From contig NZ_SJPF01000002.1 in NCBI RefSeq assembly GCF_007859755.1, positions 71,524 through 135,523 on the forward strand: a stretch of DNA of 64,000 nucleotides. Reading direction: 5' to 3'. Below the pieces are notes generated by a model. It made no database searches. It worked only from the letters and a program-made list of their open reading frames with translations, and was not told the origin of the DNA. The stretch comes from Blastopirellula retiformator. GTDB taxonomy: Bacteria; Planctomycetota; Planctomycetia; Pirellulales; Pirellulaceae. Of the stretch, positions 49,309-58,575 are shown one piece after another. Within the stretch, counting starts at the first letter, position 1, and each line of letters starts with the position of its first letter. Made by a program: the position numbers and the translations under genes.

Positions 49309-52300
49309 TTAGAACGGCGCGTAGTCGCCGTTCCGGCGCAACAGCCGCCATTGGTTTTCATACTTCTGCAGAAAGTCCCAACCCAGTTCGCCGTAAATGT
49401 CAGACCGCTTCTTGTAGAGGATCAACTTGGTCGGCTCTCGCTTGATCAGCTTGTTGAGCAGCTCCAGCGCTTCCCCCTGACGGTCCATGCGTCGCAAGCG
49501 GCGATCATGCACCAAGGCGTATTTCTCTTCGGTCGTATCGACCCAACTGGCGAGCTGCTGATAGGTCTTTTCGAACAGCTCCTCCCGTTTCTCGGGATCA
49601 GCGGGGCTCTTTTTGATATTGGGATCAGTTTCGTCGGGCAAGTCCATGTAGGCGATCGCGCGACACTTGCGATACAGCGCGTCGGTCAGAATGTCGCGCT
49701 GCTCGTTCATCTCGCGGCTGCGCTCTTTTTCTTCGTCGGTCTTGGGGTCATGTTTGCGACCGAAGTAGCGAGCCAGTTTGTTCTGCGAAATCTGCGCGAT
49801 CACCTTGTCGGCCGCCTTCACGATTTGCGGTAGATGCTGCTTGCGGTCATCGCTATCGAGCATGTGGAGACGCGCCGTCAACACTTCCAAATTGTTGGGA
49901 CTTTCTTCCAACAATTTTTCGGCCAGTTGGTGGAACGGCTCTTTGTCTTTCATTTTCGCCAAGACGCCCAGCTCGGCCACCTGCAGATCAAACAGCTTTT
50001 CTTCGAGCGTCTTCTCCTTCGGCTTGTCGCTAGAAGAGGTAGATTCTTTGGGCGCCGGCGGAGGGGGAAGATAGATCAGGTCGAACCCGCCGGGGCGACG
50101 GCCTGCGCCCGCCACATCCTTCTGCTCGGCGCCAAAGTAGATCTTGCCCAACAGGCGATCACGCGGGCCGATCGTCTTGGGCAAGGCACTTTCGGAAGGA
50201 CGGCCCAGGTAAAACGCTTCCAGTTCGCCGTCGGCGATTCGCTGGCTGGTCAGTCGGCCTGATCCGCTCATCACTTGATCAAAGCTTCGCCGCACCGGCA
50301 GCGCCGCTTTCGACTTCAGATCTTGATCGAGGAAGATCGGCATCCCTTCCAGCTTTTCGAGCGACTCACGATCGAAATGCCGCATGAAGAGCCGCAGCGT
50401 GTAGTCCCCTTTCGGCAGCTTGGCCGAACGTCCCGAGACGCCAACCCCCATCTGCCGCTTGTTCTTGTCGTAAATCATCCAGAGTCGGCCTGACCAGATC
50501 TCGAAGGCGGAGTCGTCCGACATCACCGACGGCCGCGGCTTCACTTTGCCCGCTTCCGGCATTGAAAATTCGTACGTCAGCGTCAACGCGTAGTTGCGTC
50601 GCTCTTTCGGCAGCAGATCGCGTTCGGCCGACAGTGGCGTAATCTCCGACCTCTTCGCTTCGATCACCCGGCGCCAGGTCGATAGCTCCGCTTTCGGCCC
50701 TAGATGCTCTAGGCCGAACGCCCCGATCACTTCGACTCGCTTGGCGTAGTCGACCCCGTCAAAGACAAGCGTCTGATTGATCGGATCGAGCGAATGGAAC
50801 GTTAGTTGGCAGTCGAAGTCGGCATCCCCCAGGCTGTTCCAGCAGTGGGCCAGGCAGACTTCCAGCGTGCGCCCTTCGGCGACCGGGAAGCTGACGTTTT
50901 TGACTTCCCCTTCGACGAATCGCATGTAAGACCGCTCTTCGACGTTGCGGCTATCCTCTTGCGGCAGCAACTGCTTGGTATGGGCGATCATCAGCCGCGA
51001 TCCGTCGAACTGGCCGGCGGTGATTTTCAGATCGGCCCAAGTGGCGCCGACCGGAACCTGAATAAAATGGCGCTCGACTTGGCCGGCGGTCGATTTCAGC
51101 TTCTCTTGCCAGCTGTTTTTCGACTTCAGTTTGACCGTTTGCGTCACCGTGATCGGCAGACGAAAGAGGGCGCCGGCGGCCTGATTGTCGGCATCGTAAC
51201 CGCGGATCTCGGTGAAGTGGGCGCCCGGCGGCAGCACCGTCGGATCGACTTCAATTTCAAAGTCGCGGCCGCCATACGCCAGGAAGAAGACCTCGGGCGT
51301 TTTGACCCAGTCGGCGTCGCACTCTAGGCGAACCTTCATGTCGAACGACGACTTGTCGGCGCTGGCGACATCCTCCGGAAAGAGCGGCTCGACCTCGATT
51401 TTCGCCTGCAGGGTGGTCGCCAGGTCATCCGCCTCACGCAAGTAGATGCCGCGATCATTGTTGCGTGACGTCACTTTCACGTCGTAGTGCAGACGGGCGT
51501 CGATCTGCTCGGCATGTTCGGCCAACCAATCGTAGGCGGCGTCAACTTGCAACAGACCCTGCCCCATCGCAAACGGGCTACCATCTTGCAGCGCGCGGGC
51601 GCTGTTCTGGATCGCTCGCTTCACCAAGGTGGGGGAATACGGGATCTCGTCCTGCTTCAGCGCTGAGACGAGCATCGCCAGGCCGCCGCAAACGTTGGGA
51701 GACGACATCGACGTGCCGTTCATCAATTGCTTGGGAGTCAGCGCCCATTGCGACACCGGAGCGATCGCGCCGCCGGGAGCACAAATGTCGACCCCCAGGT
51801 CACCATCGGAAGTTGGCCCGCGGGAACTCCACGTGTAGGGTAATTCCTCCAGCTTGTCGCGGAGCGAATAGCTGACCTCGGCCAGCTCGGGCGAAACATA
51901 GGCGCCGACGCCGATGATCGACGTGGTCGTTCCGCCGGGAGCGGTGACCGTGGTGAGCGCCGGGCCGTCATTGCCGGCGCTGGCGACCCAAATGATGCCA
52001 TGTTTGTAAACGATCTCGTTCTGCAGGTCGGTCAGCGGGCCATGGTTGGGAATCGGCGCCGCTCCGCCGTAGCTCATGTTGATCAGGTCGACCTTGTTTT
52101 CGATCGCGGCCAGCATGCCGCGGGTTTTGCCGGTCCCCAGCGAGTTGGAACCCACCCGCGTATCGCCAATCTTGACCGCCACAATCTGGGCGCCCGGGGC
52201 GATGCCGTTTTGCTCGGGGTGATCAGGATGGTAGGCGGCGATGATGCCGGCCACGTGGGTGCCATGCGTGCCGCAGTCAGTCACGACCGAGAGCAGGTTC

Positions 52301-53100
52301 CCTTTGTCGTAGATGTTCAGAGCGTAGTTGAGCAGCCCCTCGTCGTCGAAGGTGGCGTATTGCCGTTTGGCCCGGTAGTTGGTCATCAACTTCTCGTCGG
52401 CCAGGTCGCCATCTTCGTCGGTGTCGAGGACCGCCCGCCACGCTTTGCCGTCGTTAAAGACGACGCAGTCGTAGATCGGGCCGGGATCATCCCAGGCGCC
52501 ATGCGCTTTGGCCAGTTCCTTCTGCCGCGTCTTCAGCTCGTCGAGTTCTTCTTGTTGTTCGTCGCTGGGCTTGGGATGGGCCGACTCGAACGCGACGATT
52601 TCGTCGCTCAGTTTGGCTTGTTGGGCGCGGAACGCTTCGTCCCACTCTTTCTTGCGTTCGGTCTTCAAACGGCGGACGAGGGCGCCAGGGAATAGATCGT
52701 AGCCCCGCTTCATGCCCAGGTGAAATTTGCCGCTGGGGTTCTTCCACTTCTTGGGGATCGTCAGCTCGCGGCCGGTCAGACCTTCCAGCACGCCCTCGTT
52801 CGCTTCGCGAACGGTCGAGGTATCGACGTCGCCGCTGCCCGAGGCGTCGACCATGTCGACAATCTTGGGCCGGCCGTCGGGGGTCTCTTGCAAACCGACG
52901 GCGCCAGGGTCGACGCCGGTATCAAAGACGGCGACCGTCACGCCGCGGCCGTCCGCTTCGGCATGGTCTTTCAAGAAGCGGATGGCGCCGATTTCCGACT
53001 TCGGCAACAGGCCGTAGTCGGGGAAGGTCGCGTCTTCGCCGTAGGCGGCGACCGTGAGAACCGAGCCGAGGATGACCGGAAGGAGAGAGCGCAGAAGCAT
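49309..53100 (-). CDS. Large subtilisin-family protease, tripeptidyl-peptidase II-like
   Basis: A 1263-residue secreted protease with a signal peptide (about 1-21, LPVILGSVLTVAAYG). Catalytic residues are Asp60 (AVFDTGVDPG), His279 (CGTHGTHVAG) and Ser464 (NGTSMSSPN). A large insert (about 85-255) between Asp and His, plus the motifs KIVDMVDASGSGDVDT and LTIPKKWKNPSGKFHLGMK, match eukaryotic tripeptidyl-peptidase II unusually well. The long C-terminal region (about 480-1263) also matches TPPII size. Eukaryotic TPPII is cytosolic and forms large spindles, whereas this one is exported. The stop codon is 77 bases from the SET gene start in the same direction. Confidence 0.9.
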   Translation of the reverse strand: MLLRSLLPVILGSVLTVAAYGEDATFPDYGLLPKSEIGAIRFLKDHAEADGRGVTVAVFDTGVDPGAVGLQETPDGRPKIVDMVDASGSGDVDTSTVREANEGVLEGLTGRELTIPKKWKNPSGKFHLGMKRGYDLFPGALVRRLKTERKKEWDEAFRAQQAKLSDEIVAFESAHPKPSDEQQEELDELKTRQKELAKAHGAWDDPGPIYDCVVFNDGKAWRAVLDTDEDGDLADEKLMTNYRAKRQYATFDDEGLLNYALNIYDKGNLLSVVTDCGTHGTHVAGIIAAYHPDHPEQNGIAPGAQIVAVKIGDTRVGSNSLGTGKTRGMLAAIENKVDLINMSYGGAAPIPNHGPLTDLQNEIVYKHGIIWVASAGNDGPALTTVTAPGGTTTSIIGVGAYVSPELAEVSYSLRDKLEELPYTWSSRGPTSDGDLGVDICAPGGAIAPVSQWALTPKQLMNGTSMSSPNVCGGLAMLVSALKQDEIPYSPTLVKRAIQNSARALQDGSPFAMGQGLLQVDAAYDWLAEHAEQIDARLHYDVKVTSRNNDRGIYLREADDLATTLQAKIEVEPLFPEDVASADKSSFDMKVRLECDADWVKTPEVFFLAYGGRDFEIEVDPTVLPPGAHFTEIRGYDADNQAAGALFRLPITVTQTVKLKSKNSWQEKLKSTAGQVERHFIQVPVGATWADLKITAGQFDGSRLMIAHTKQLLPQEDSRNVEERSYMRFVEGEVKNVSFPVAEGRTLEVCLAHCWNSLGDADFDCQLTFHSLDPINQTLVFDGVDYAKRVEVIGAFGLEHLGPKAELSTWRRVIEAKRSEITPLSAERDLLPKERRNYALTLTYEFSMPEAGKVKPRPSVMSDDSAFEIWSGRLWMIYDKNKRQMGVGVSGRSAKLPKGDYTLRLFMRHFDRESLEKLEGMPIFLDQDLKSKAALPVRRSFDQVMSGSGRLTSQRIADGELEAFYLGRPSESALPKTIGPRDRLLGKIYFGAEQKDVAGAGRRPGGFDLIYLPPPPAPKESTSSSDKPKEKTLEEKLFDLQVAELGVLAKMKDKEPFHQLAEKLLEESPNNLEVLTARLHMLDSDDRKQHLPQIVKAADKVIAQISQNKLARYFGRKHDPKTDEEKERSREMNEQRDILTDALYRKCRAIAYMDLPDETDPNIKKSPADPEKREELFEKTYQQLASWVDTTEEKYALVHDRRLRRMDRQGEALELLNKLIKREPTKLILYKKRSDIYGELGWDFLQKYENQWRLLRRNGDYAPF

Positions 53101-53221
53101 GGTGATCGATCGGTTGGAGAGGTAGGATTGTAGCGATGATGTCGGGCGGGGCCTTTCTATCTTACCTTAGTCAGCGTGACCGAGCGGAGGTTCATCCGAA
53201 AATCTGCGGTCGCCATCCCAT

Positions 53222-53361
53222 AAATGCCCTCGTGGCATTTTCCAGCCTCGCCAGGCTCAGAGCGTAGCTCTTCGCGGCTCGCAAAATAACGACTTACGTC
53301 GCTATTTTGGGATCGCATCCATGCGATCACGCAGTCCGTCGAGAAAATCAACGGACTGTTA
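53222..53361. repeat. Stop-codon repeat element, long copy B
   Basis: This 140-bp element is nearly identical to 48599-48740. Hairpin changes are mostly pair-preserving: here CAGTCCGT pairs with ACGGACTG, GATCGCAT with ATGCGATC, and AAATGCC with GGCATTT, while one A-C mismatch appears in the AAAATAACGAC stem. Its TAA (read on the minus strand) is the stop of the photolyase gene. The far-end tail CAACAGGCAGCTAA present in copy A is missing. Confidence 0.85.
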
Positions 53362-54843
53362 GCGGAAAAGTCGATTAGGCGCGTAGTTTTCGATATACCG
53401 CCGAACCGGGATCTTCTTTGCCGTATTTTCGCTGCTCATGTAACGAATTTTGCCAAAGATCTTCCGCTCGGGACCCCACGCCCGATCGTACCGCCCCAGG
53501 CACCAAAAAATTCCGCTGTAAGAATTTGGGTTCCGCCCGTCGACCGTGTACTTGTTGTTGAGCTTGATCAGCACGTCGAGCGCTTCGCGCGGCGTCGGCG
53601 ACCACTCCAAGATTTTCTTGGCCCACAGCATCCGCAGATAGTTGTGCATCCGCCCTTCGACGACCAATTGCGTTTGGGCGGCGTTCCAAAGCTCGTCGTA
53701 GGTTTTCCCCTTCGCCAGTTGCTCGAGGTTGTAGAGGTGAGGGCGTTTGTCGTTCGCGTGATCGGCCAGCGTTTTTTGGGCCCAGTCGGGCAGCGATTCG
53801 TAGCGGTCATAGTTCGACTCGCGCGAGCACATGTTGTAGCCGATCTCGCGCCAAGTGATCAGTTCGTCCAGGAAGCTCTCGGCGCTCGGCGACATGTTCC
53901 ACCACCCTTCCCGCGAGCCGGTCGCCTTGCCGCTCAGCTTTGAGACGTCCCAATTCTCTTGCGCGGTCAGCCGCGAGAAAATGTCATGGGTCGAGATATG
54001 GCCGAAATGGAGATAAGGGGACAGTCCGCTGGCGACGTCGGCCTCGGGGGAGTTCCGCTTGTCGCCGTAGCGGGCAAGCTTGCTCTCAAGAAACGTCGCG
54101 AGCGTACGCTCGGCGGCGGCCGCTCCGCCTACAAGAACCGAATCACGCACCGATTGGTCGATCGGCAGGTCATCGAGCGCACTGGAGTTGGCGGACAGCA
54201 ACTCTTTGGACGCCGGCGGGTATTTCTTCTGAATTTCGGCTATCAGATTCGCCTGGGCCTTAGGGATCTTGGCGGCGGCGAGCGGATCTTCGTCGGGAAA
54301 CTCCGGCAGGTAGTCGCGCAGATTGTGGTGCAGAAAGCGGCGGAAGCTGTGAGCGACGGTGAACGTCTTGTCGCCGGCCCGCATCGGCAACAGGCCGTTC
54401 GAGTCAATTGACTCTAGCTTGACGTCGACCATCCGCGACACGGCCCGCACCATCCGCGCTAGGAAGAAACAGGGAAAGTCGTCAGTCACAATCACGCACG
54501 ATTGTTTGGCCAGGGCGGCGAGCAGCCCGTGATCGGCGTCTTTGTTGGGCTCAACGTACGGATAATAGAGGGCCGGCGTGGGCTTAATCGCCTCGGCATT
54601 GTCTCCCATCCCCTGCAGCGCAAATCTGTGCAACCGGCGGCTGGCCCACGGATAGTCGATCCGCAGCGCCTCCAAAATCACCAGCGGCTTCCTCAAGTCC
54701 GCCGCCCAGTCGACCGCCCGCTGCAGACTGAAATTGAAGCGCGTTCGCCGATTGGCGATCATCCAATAGAGAACGAAATCCCCATTGTCATTGATGGGAG
54801 CGTCGTTGCAGTTAGTCAGGCGTAGCTTCGGAAAAACTTCCAC
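53359..54843 (-). CDS. phrB: Class II deoxyribodipyrimidine photolyase
   Basis: A 494-residue class II CPD photolyase. It uses FADH and blue light to split cyclobutane pyrimidine dimers in DNA. Class II hallmarks are the early YWMIANRRTRFNFSLQRAVDWA, the FAD-binding block with SPYLHFGHIS, the ITWREIGYNMC segment, and the C-terminal LRMLWAKKILEWSPTPREAL with NPNSYSGIFWCLGRYDRAWGPERKIFG. No membrane or signal sequence. It starts 36 bases downstream of the TIGR01777 gene in the same direction, so they are probably co-transcribed. The stop codon TAA lies in the end of repeat copy B. Confidence 0.93.
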   Translation of the reverse strand: MEVFPKLRLTNCNDAPINDNGDFVLYWMIANRRTRFNFSLQRAVDWAADLRKPLVILEALRIDYPWASRRLHRFALQGMGDNAEAIKPTPALYYPYVEPNKDADHGLLAALAKQSCVIVTDDFPCFFLARMVRAVSRMVDVKLESIDSNGLLPMRAGDKTFTVAHSFRRFLHHNLRDYLPEFPDEDPLAAAKIPKAQANLIAEIQKKYPPASKELLSANSSALDDLPIDQSVRDSVLVGGAAAAERTLATFLESKLARYGDKRNSPEADVASGLSPYLHFGHISTHDIFSRLTAQENWDVSKLSGKATGSREGWWNMSPSAESFLDELITWREIGYNMCSRESNYDRYESLPDWAQKTLADHANDKRPHLYNLEQLAKGKTYDELWNAAQTQLVVEGRMHNYLRMLWAKKILEWSPTPREALDVLIKLNNKYTVDGRNPNSYSGIFWCLGRYDRAWGPERKIFGKIRYMSSENTAKKIPVRRYIENYAPNRLFR

Positions 54844-54879
54844 GTTGATGCGTCTCTTGATGGCAATACAGAGTGGGCG

Positions 54880-56250
54880 TTACATGCCAAGCAGGCGGCG
54901 CAGCGCCGGCTCTAGCTCAGGATCGCGAAACTGGTAACCGGTTTCGCGCAGCCGCGTTGGCATCACGCGGCTGCTGGCCAACAGCAAATCGTTCGCCATT
55001 TCGCCCATCGCCATTTTCGCGGCGAACTCGGGCACCGGCAGAACGGTCGGGCGATGCAGCACGCGGCCGAGCGTCTTGGTGAACTCGCGATTGGTGGCCG
55101 GATCGGGCGCCGTCAGGTTGACCGGACCAGAGAGCGACTCGTTCATTAAGCAGTGGTGGATTCCGCCGATCACGTCGTCAATCGTGATCCAGCTCCAGTA
55201 CTGCTTTCCGCTGCCAATCACGCCGCCAACGCCTAGCTTGAACGGCGTCAACATCTTCGCGAGCGCCCCGCCCTGCGGGCTGAGAACCAAGCCAAGTCGC
55301 GTGTTGACGACGCGAATACCAGCCAAAGCCGCTGGCTCACACGCCAATTCCCACGCGCGACACACATCGGGCAGAAAGCCTTCGCCAGCGATACTTTGCT
55401 CATCGACGATTTCATCGCCGGAGTCGCCGTAGTAACCGATCGCCGATGCGCAGACGAACGTCTGCGGCGGCGTTGGCAGCTTGGCGAGTTCGCTGGCGAG
55501 AAAGGTGGCGCCGTCGACCCGGGAGTCGCGGATCTGCGCTTTCTTCTCTTCGGTCCAGCGGCCGTCTGCGATGCTTTCGCCAGCCAAATGCACGACCGCA
55601 TCAACGCCGGTCAGCGAGGCGGCGTCGATCTCTCCTTGCTTGTAGTTCCAGTAGACGCCCTCTTTGTTTGGACTGCGCGTGACGGGGATAACTTCGTGAC
55701 CGCCGGTAGAAAGAAAGGCCGACAGTTGTTTGCCGACCATGCCCGAGGCCCCGGTGATTGCGATCTTCATGGCGTCCTGTTGCAAATAGGGCTGGTGTGC
55801 GGCCAGATCGGCCAGCAGCGTCGCGTGCCGGTAGCGAAACATTCGCTCCAACTTTTCTGCGACAAACGATCCGCCCAACATTTTTCCGATGGCGCCGCCG
55901 GGTACCGAATACTCAACGTGGTCTTCCAGATAGCAGTGATCGGCGTCGATCTGGCCGAAGCGATGCTCATGTTCCCAATGCGCGAAAGGGCCAGACAGCT
56001 GTACATCGCTGAAGAGTTCGTTCTCAACAAACTCGCGATGCTCGGCCAGCCAGGTGAGCGGGATCGGGCCGAGCTTGGTTTTCAGCACAGCCTGCGAGCC
56101 GGGCGCCAGGCCGGACTCGTACTTCTCGACGGTGACCGCTTCCCAAGGAGGGGTCAATCGCGTCAGCGCTCCTTCGCGGCAATGCCAAGCGAAGGCGACT
56201 TCGACTGGCGTCGGGATTTCGCTACGCTCTTGAAAGACCTGATGTGACAT
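54880..56250 (-). CDS. SRPBCC-SDR fusion protein of the TIGR01777 type
   Basis: A 456-residue fusion. Residues 1-150 form a SRPBCC ligand-binding domain (FQERSEIPTPVEVAFAWH...EHEHRFGQIDADHCYLED). From 162 on is an extended SDR (YfcH/SDR39U1) with nucleotide-binding ITGASGMVGKQL (about 165-176), AVVHLAGESIADGRWTEEKK and the family signature SAIGYYGDSGDEIVDE; the C-terminal LLASSRVMPTRLRETGYQFR is typical. The function is unknown; the family is often near light- or DNA-repair genes, and here it precedes the photolyase by 36 bases. Confidence 0.9.
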   Translation of the reverse strand: MSHQVFQERSEIPTPVEVAFAWHCREGALTRLTPPWEAVTVEKYESGLAPGSQAVLKTKLGPIPLTWLAEHREFVENELFSDVQLSGPFAHWEHEHRFGQIDADHCYLEDHVEYSVPGGAIGKMLGGSFVAEKLERMFRYRHATLLADLAAHQPYLQQDAMKIAITGASGMVGKQLSAFLSTGGHEVIPVTRSPNKEGVYWNYKQGEIDAASLTGVDAVVHLAGESIADGRWTEEKKAQIRDSRVDGATFLASELAKLPTPPQTFVCASAIGYYGDSGDEIVDEQSIAGEGFLPDVCRAWELACEPAALAGIRVVNTRLGLVLSPQGGALAKMLTPFKLGVGGVIGSGKQYWSWITIDDVIGGIHHCLMNESLSGPVNLTAPDPATNREFTKTLGRVLHRPTVLPVPEFAAKMAMGEMANDLLLASSRVMPTRLRETGYQFRDPELEPALRRLLGM

Positions 56251-56254
56251 GGCA

Positions 56255-56288
56255 GTTATAAAAAAAGAGGGCGAACCAGTCGCCCTCT
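56255..56288 (-). terminator. Intrinsic terminator of the fasciclin gene
   Basis: A 9-bp stem (AGAGGGCGA with TCGCCCTCT, 5-base loop) is followed on the minus strand by a run of T. It sits between the fasciclin gene and the TIGR01777 gene start. Confidence 0.8.
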
Positions 56289-56391
56289 ATTGTACCGCAT
56301 AAAAAAAGTTCGCCCCCATCGTCGCTACTTTCGCGTCCCCTCCAGAACGGTTCCAGCTGCGAGTCGATCGGGGCAAACTCTCCACAAAGAA

Positions 56392-56883
56392 CTATTCCGG
56401 AATCAGCACGGTGTCGATCACATGGATCACGCCGTTGGAGGTGACGATGTCGGCCTTCACCACCTTGGCGTTGTTGATCATCACGGCGCCATCTTTGGCT
56501 TTGATCTTCAGCGACTTGTCGGCCAGCGTATCGGCCGAGTCGAGCTTGGCCGCGTCGGCCGCCATCACCTTGCCGGCGACGACATGGTACTTCAAGATTG
56601 TGGCCAGCTTCTCTTTATCTTTCAGCAGGCTCTCGACAGTACCTTTCGGTAGCTTCGCAAACGCTTCGTCGGTCGGAGCGAAAACGGTAAACGGCCCGTC
56701 GCTCTTCAGCGCGTCGACCAAACCAGCTGCTTTGACTGCCGTTACGAGGGTCTCAAACTGACCTGCGGCGACCGCGGTGTCGACGATATCCTTGTCCGCT
56801 TTGTCGGCCGCATTGACCGGCTGCACGAAAGTAGCGACGGCGAGCAGCATCGTGGAAGCGAGAATCCATTGGAAAGCACGCAT
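56392..56883 (-). CDS. Secreted fasciclin-domain protein
   Basis: A 163-residue protein with a signal peptide ([21 protein letters not shown]) and one complete FAS1 domain: [39 protein letters not shown] (H1 motif) and [13 protein letters not shown] through [12 protein letters not shown] (H2 motif). FAS1 domains mediate extracellular adhesion. AGGAG precedes the ATG by 8 bases on the minus strand. It is a single-gene unit followed by a terminator. Confidence 0.93.
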   Translation of the reverse strand: MRAFQWILASTMLLAVATFVQPVNAADKADKDIVDTAVAAGQFETLVTAVKAAGLVDALKSDGPFTVFAPTDEAFAKLPKGTVESLLKDKEKLATILKYHVVAGKVMAADAAKLDSADTLADKSLKIKAKDGAVMINNAKVVKADIVTSNGVIHVIDTVLIPE

Positions 56884-57058
56884 GAGTTAAGCTCCTGGAA
56901 AGGGGTTGAGGGCCCGCACCTGAATAGGAACGCGAGCGATTTTCAGCAAACGGGTTTGTCATGACGCGTCGTTGACTTCTGGTGGCGTTGTAGACGCGGG
57001 AGAAGGGGTGACCAGTCGGAAAAGTTGGAATCGTTGCGATTCGCGATTCGCGATCGTG

Positions 57059-57092
57059 GGCGCCGTTGCCACGTCTGCGTGGCAACGGCGCC
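57059..57092. repeat. Perfect 15-bp hairpin
   Basis: GGCGCCGTTGCCACG and CGTGGCAACGGCGCC are perfectly complementary across the loop TCTG. It lies beyond the dehydrogenase terminator and has no T-run, so it is more likely a small palindromic repeat than a terminator. Confidence 0.6.
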
Positions 57093-57110
57093 AGTAGAGC
57101 GGTGTTCGAA

Positions 57111-57142
57111 ACAAAAAAGGGCGTCCCAACAGGACGCCCTTT
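57111..57142 (-). terminator. Intrinsic terminator of the dehydrogenase gene
   Basis: An 11-bp stem (AAAGGGCGTCC with GGACGCCCTTT) is followed by T-rich sequence on the minus strand, 24 bases past the dehydrogenase stop. Confidence 0.85.
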
Positions 57143-57165
57143 GTGTATCTCGCGTGAAGCGAAGC

Positions 57166-58182
57166 TTAGCCCGAGCTTCCCACCGCACAGGCTTCGGCCA
57201 CCGTATCGGCAAACTGCGAAGTCGACAGCTTTCCGCCCAGGTCGCCGGTCCGCGTTTCGGGGTTTTGCAGTACCGACAATAACGCGCCTTCCATCCGATC
57301 AGCCGCGTCCATTTCGCCCAGGTGCTTCAGCATCATGGTGGCGCTTAGCAGCAACGCGGTCGGGTTGGCCAGGTCTTTGCCGGCGATGTCAGGCGCGGTG
57401 CCGTGGACCGCTTCGAAGATGGCCACGTCGGCGCCGTAGTTGCCGCTGGGGGTGACCCCCAGGCCGCCGACCAGACCGCTGGCCAGGTCCGAGACGATGT
57501 CGCCGAACAGGTTTTCCATCACCAGCACTTCAAACTGCGTCGGGTCCATCACCAACTTCATGGCGGCGGCGTCGATGATGCAGTCGTTCAGCTCGATGTC
57601 GGGATAGTCTTTTGCGACCTCGTTGACGGTGTCCAGGAACAGCCCGTCGCTTAGCTTCAGGATGTTCGCCTTGTGGACGCAGGTCACCGTCTTGCGGTTG
57701 TACTTGCGGGCGGTCTCGAAGGCGAAGATCGCAATGCGGCGGGACGCCTTTTCGCTGATCACGCGGAGGCTTTCGACGACGCCGGGCACGACCGTATGTT
57801 CCAGGCCGCTATAGAGGCCTTCGGTGTTTTCGCGAATAACGATCAGATCGACTTCTTCAAAACGGGTCTTCACGCCGGGGATGGTGCGGGCCGGGCGGAA
57901 GTTGGCGTACAACTGCAGCTCTTGCCGCAGGCCAACGTTCACGCTGCGAAAGCCTTTGCCAATCGCCGTGGCGAGCGGACCTTTGAGGGCGACCTTGGTC
58001 TCTTTGATGGCGAGAATCGTCTCCGGCGGCAGCGGTGTGCCCGCCTTTTCGACCGCCGATACGCCGGCCAGAACCGGGCGCCAATCGATCGACACGCCGG
58101 CGGCTTCGATGATGCGTTTCACGGCGGCGGTAATTTCGGGACCGATGCCGTCCCCTTCAATCAAACAAACGTTGTGCGCCAT
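57166..58182 (-). CDS. NAD-type isocitrate/3-isopropylmalate dehydrogenase family protein
   Basis: A 338-residue beta-decarboxylating dehydrogenase: [13 protein letters not shown] start, [45 protein letters not shown], then [20 protein letters not shown] and [23 protein letters not shown]. The Arg/Tyr/Lys/Asp metal-substrate set is present, and the [10 protein letters not shown] form is closer to NAD-isocitrate dehydrogenase than to LeuB. It converts isocitrate to 2-oxoglutarate if so. I chose the ATG at 58182, with GAGGGG upstream; an in-frame start at 58218 adds 12 residues not seen in the family. A terminator follows. Confidence 0.88.
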   Translation of the reverse strand: MAHNVCLIEGDGIGPEITAAVKRIIEAAGVSIDWRPVLAGVSAVEKAGTPLPPETILAIKETKVALKGPLATAIGKGFRSVNVGLRQELQLYANFRPARTIPGVKTRFEEVDLIVIRENTEGLYSGLEHTVVPGVVESLRVISEKASRRIAIFAFETARKYNRKTVTCVHKANILKLSDGLFLDTVNEVAKDYPDIELNDCIIDAAAMKLVMDPTQFEVLVMENLFGDIVSDLASGLVGGLGVTPSGNYGADVAIFEAVHGTAPDIAGKDLANPTALLLSATMMLKHLGEMDAADRMEGALLSVLQNPETRTGDLGGKLSTSQFADTVAEACAVGSSG

Positions 58183-58575
58183 GCTGCGCCCCTCGGATAT
58201 CGTCTTGGTATCGCTCACAAGATGGTCAGATCACGGCCTCAGGGGAGCGATTTCCGCCCGGCCGCTTCCCGATTATTTGCGCTGGCGTGGGTAATCGTCG
58301 AGGAGTGAAATCGCCAACTGGCGCCTAGAGAGGGACAAGATGGGGCTAGGGTGAAGATGGCGTCCGCTATGTCTCGTGGACGGGCCGATAGACGCCGCTT
58401 GTAGGGAAGTTTTTTTGAGGCGTTTCTTTGCCTGGGGGAGATGTATCGATCCATGCTCTTTTCGCGTCTTCGCGAAATGAGCATGTTTTCCGTATCAACA
58501 GAGAGGCCAAGCCATGCTAATCCGGCGAAGACGCCGCAAGAGCATGGCGCCAAGTTGGTTGCTTCTAGCGCGGGA
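58183..58575. other. Intergenic region with REPIN-like doublet
   Basis: About 390 bases between the dehydrogenase start and the DUF1501 stop. The first 260 bases show no gene or RNA. The last part holds the inverted hairpin pair described at 58452-58548. Confidence 0.5.
58452..58548. repeat. REPIN-like inverted hairpin doublet
   Basis: Hairpin 1 (58452-58485): CATGCTCTTTTCGCG with CGCGAAATGAGCATG, loop TCTT. Hairpin 2 (58511-58548): GCCATGCT...GGCG with CGCC...AGCATGGC, loop AAGA. The two are the same motif in opposite orientation: read on the minus strand, hairpin 2 runs CCATGCTCTTGCGGCGTCTT. The layout is that of a REP doublet. A single copy is at 4667-4701. Confidence 0.7.

Noticed and set aside
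49255-49833. Plus-strand open frame opposite the subtilase C-terminus
   Set aside because: No ribosome-binding site or family motif, and it lies fully antisense to a well-supported gene.
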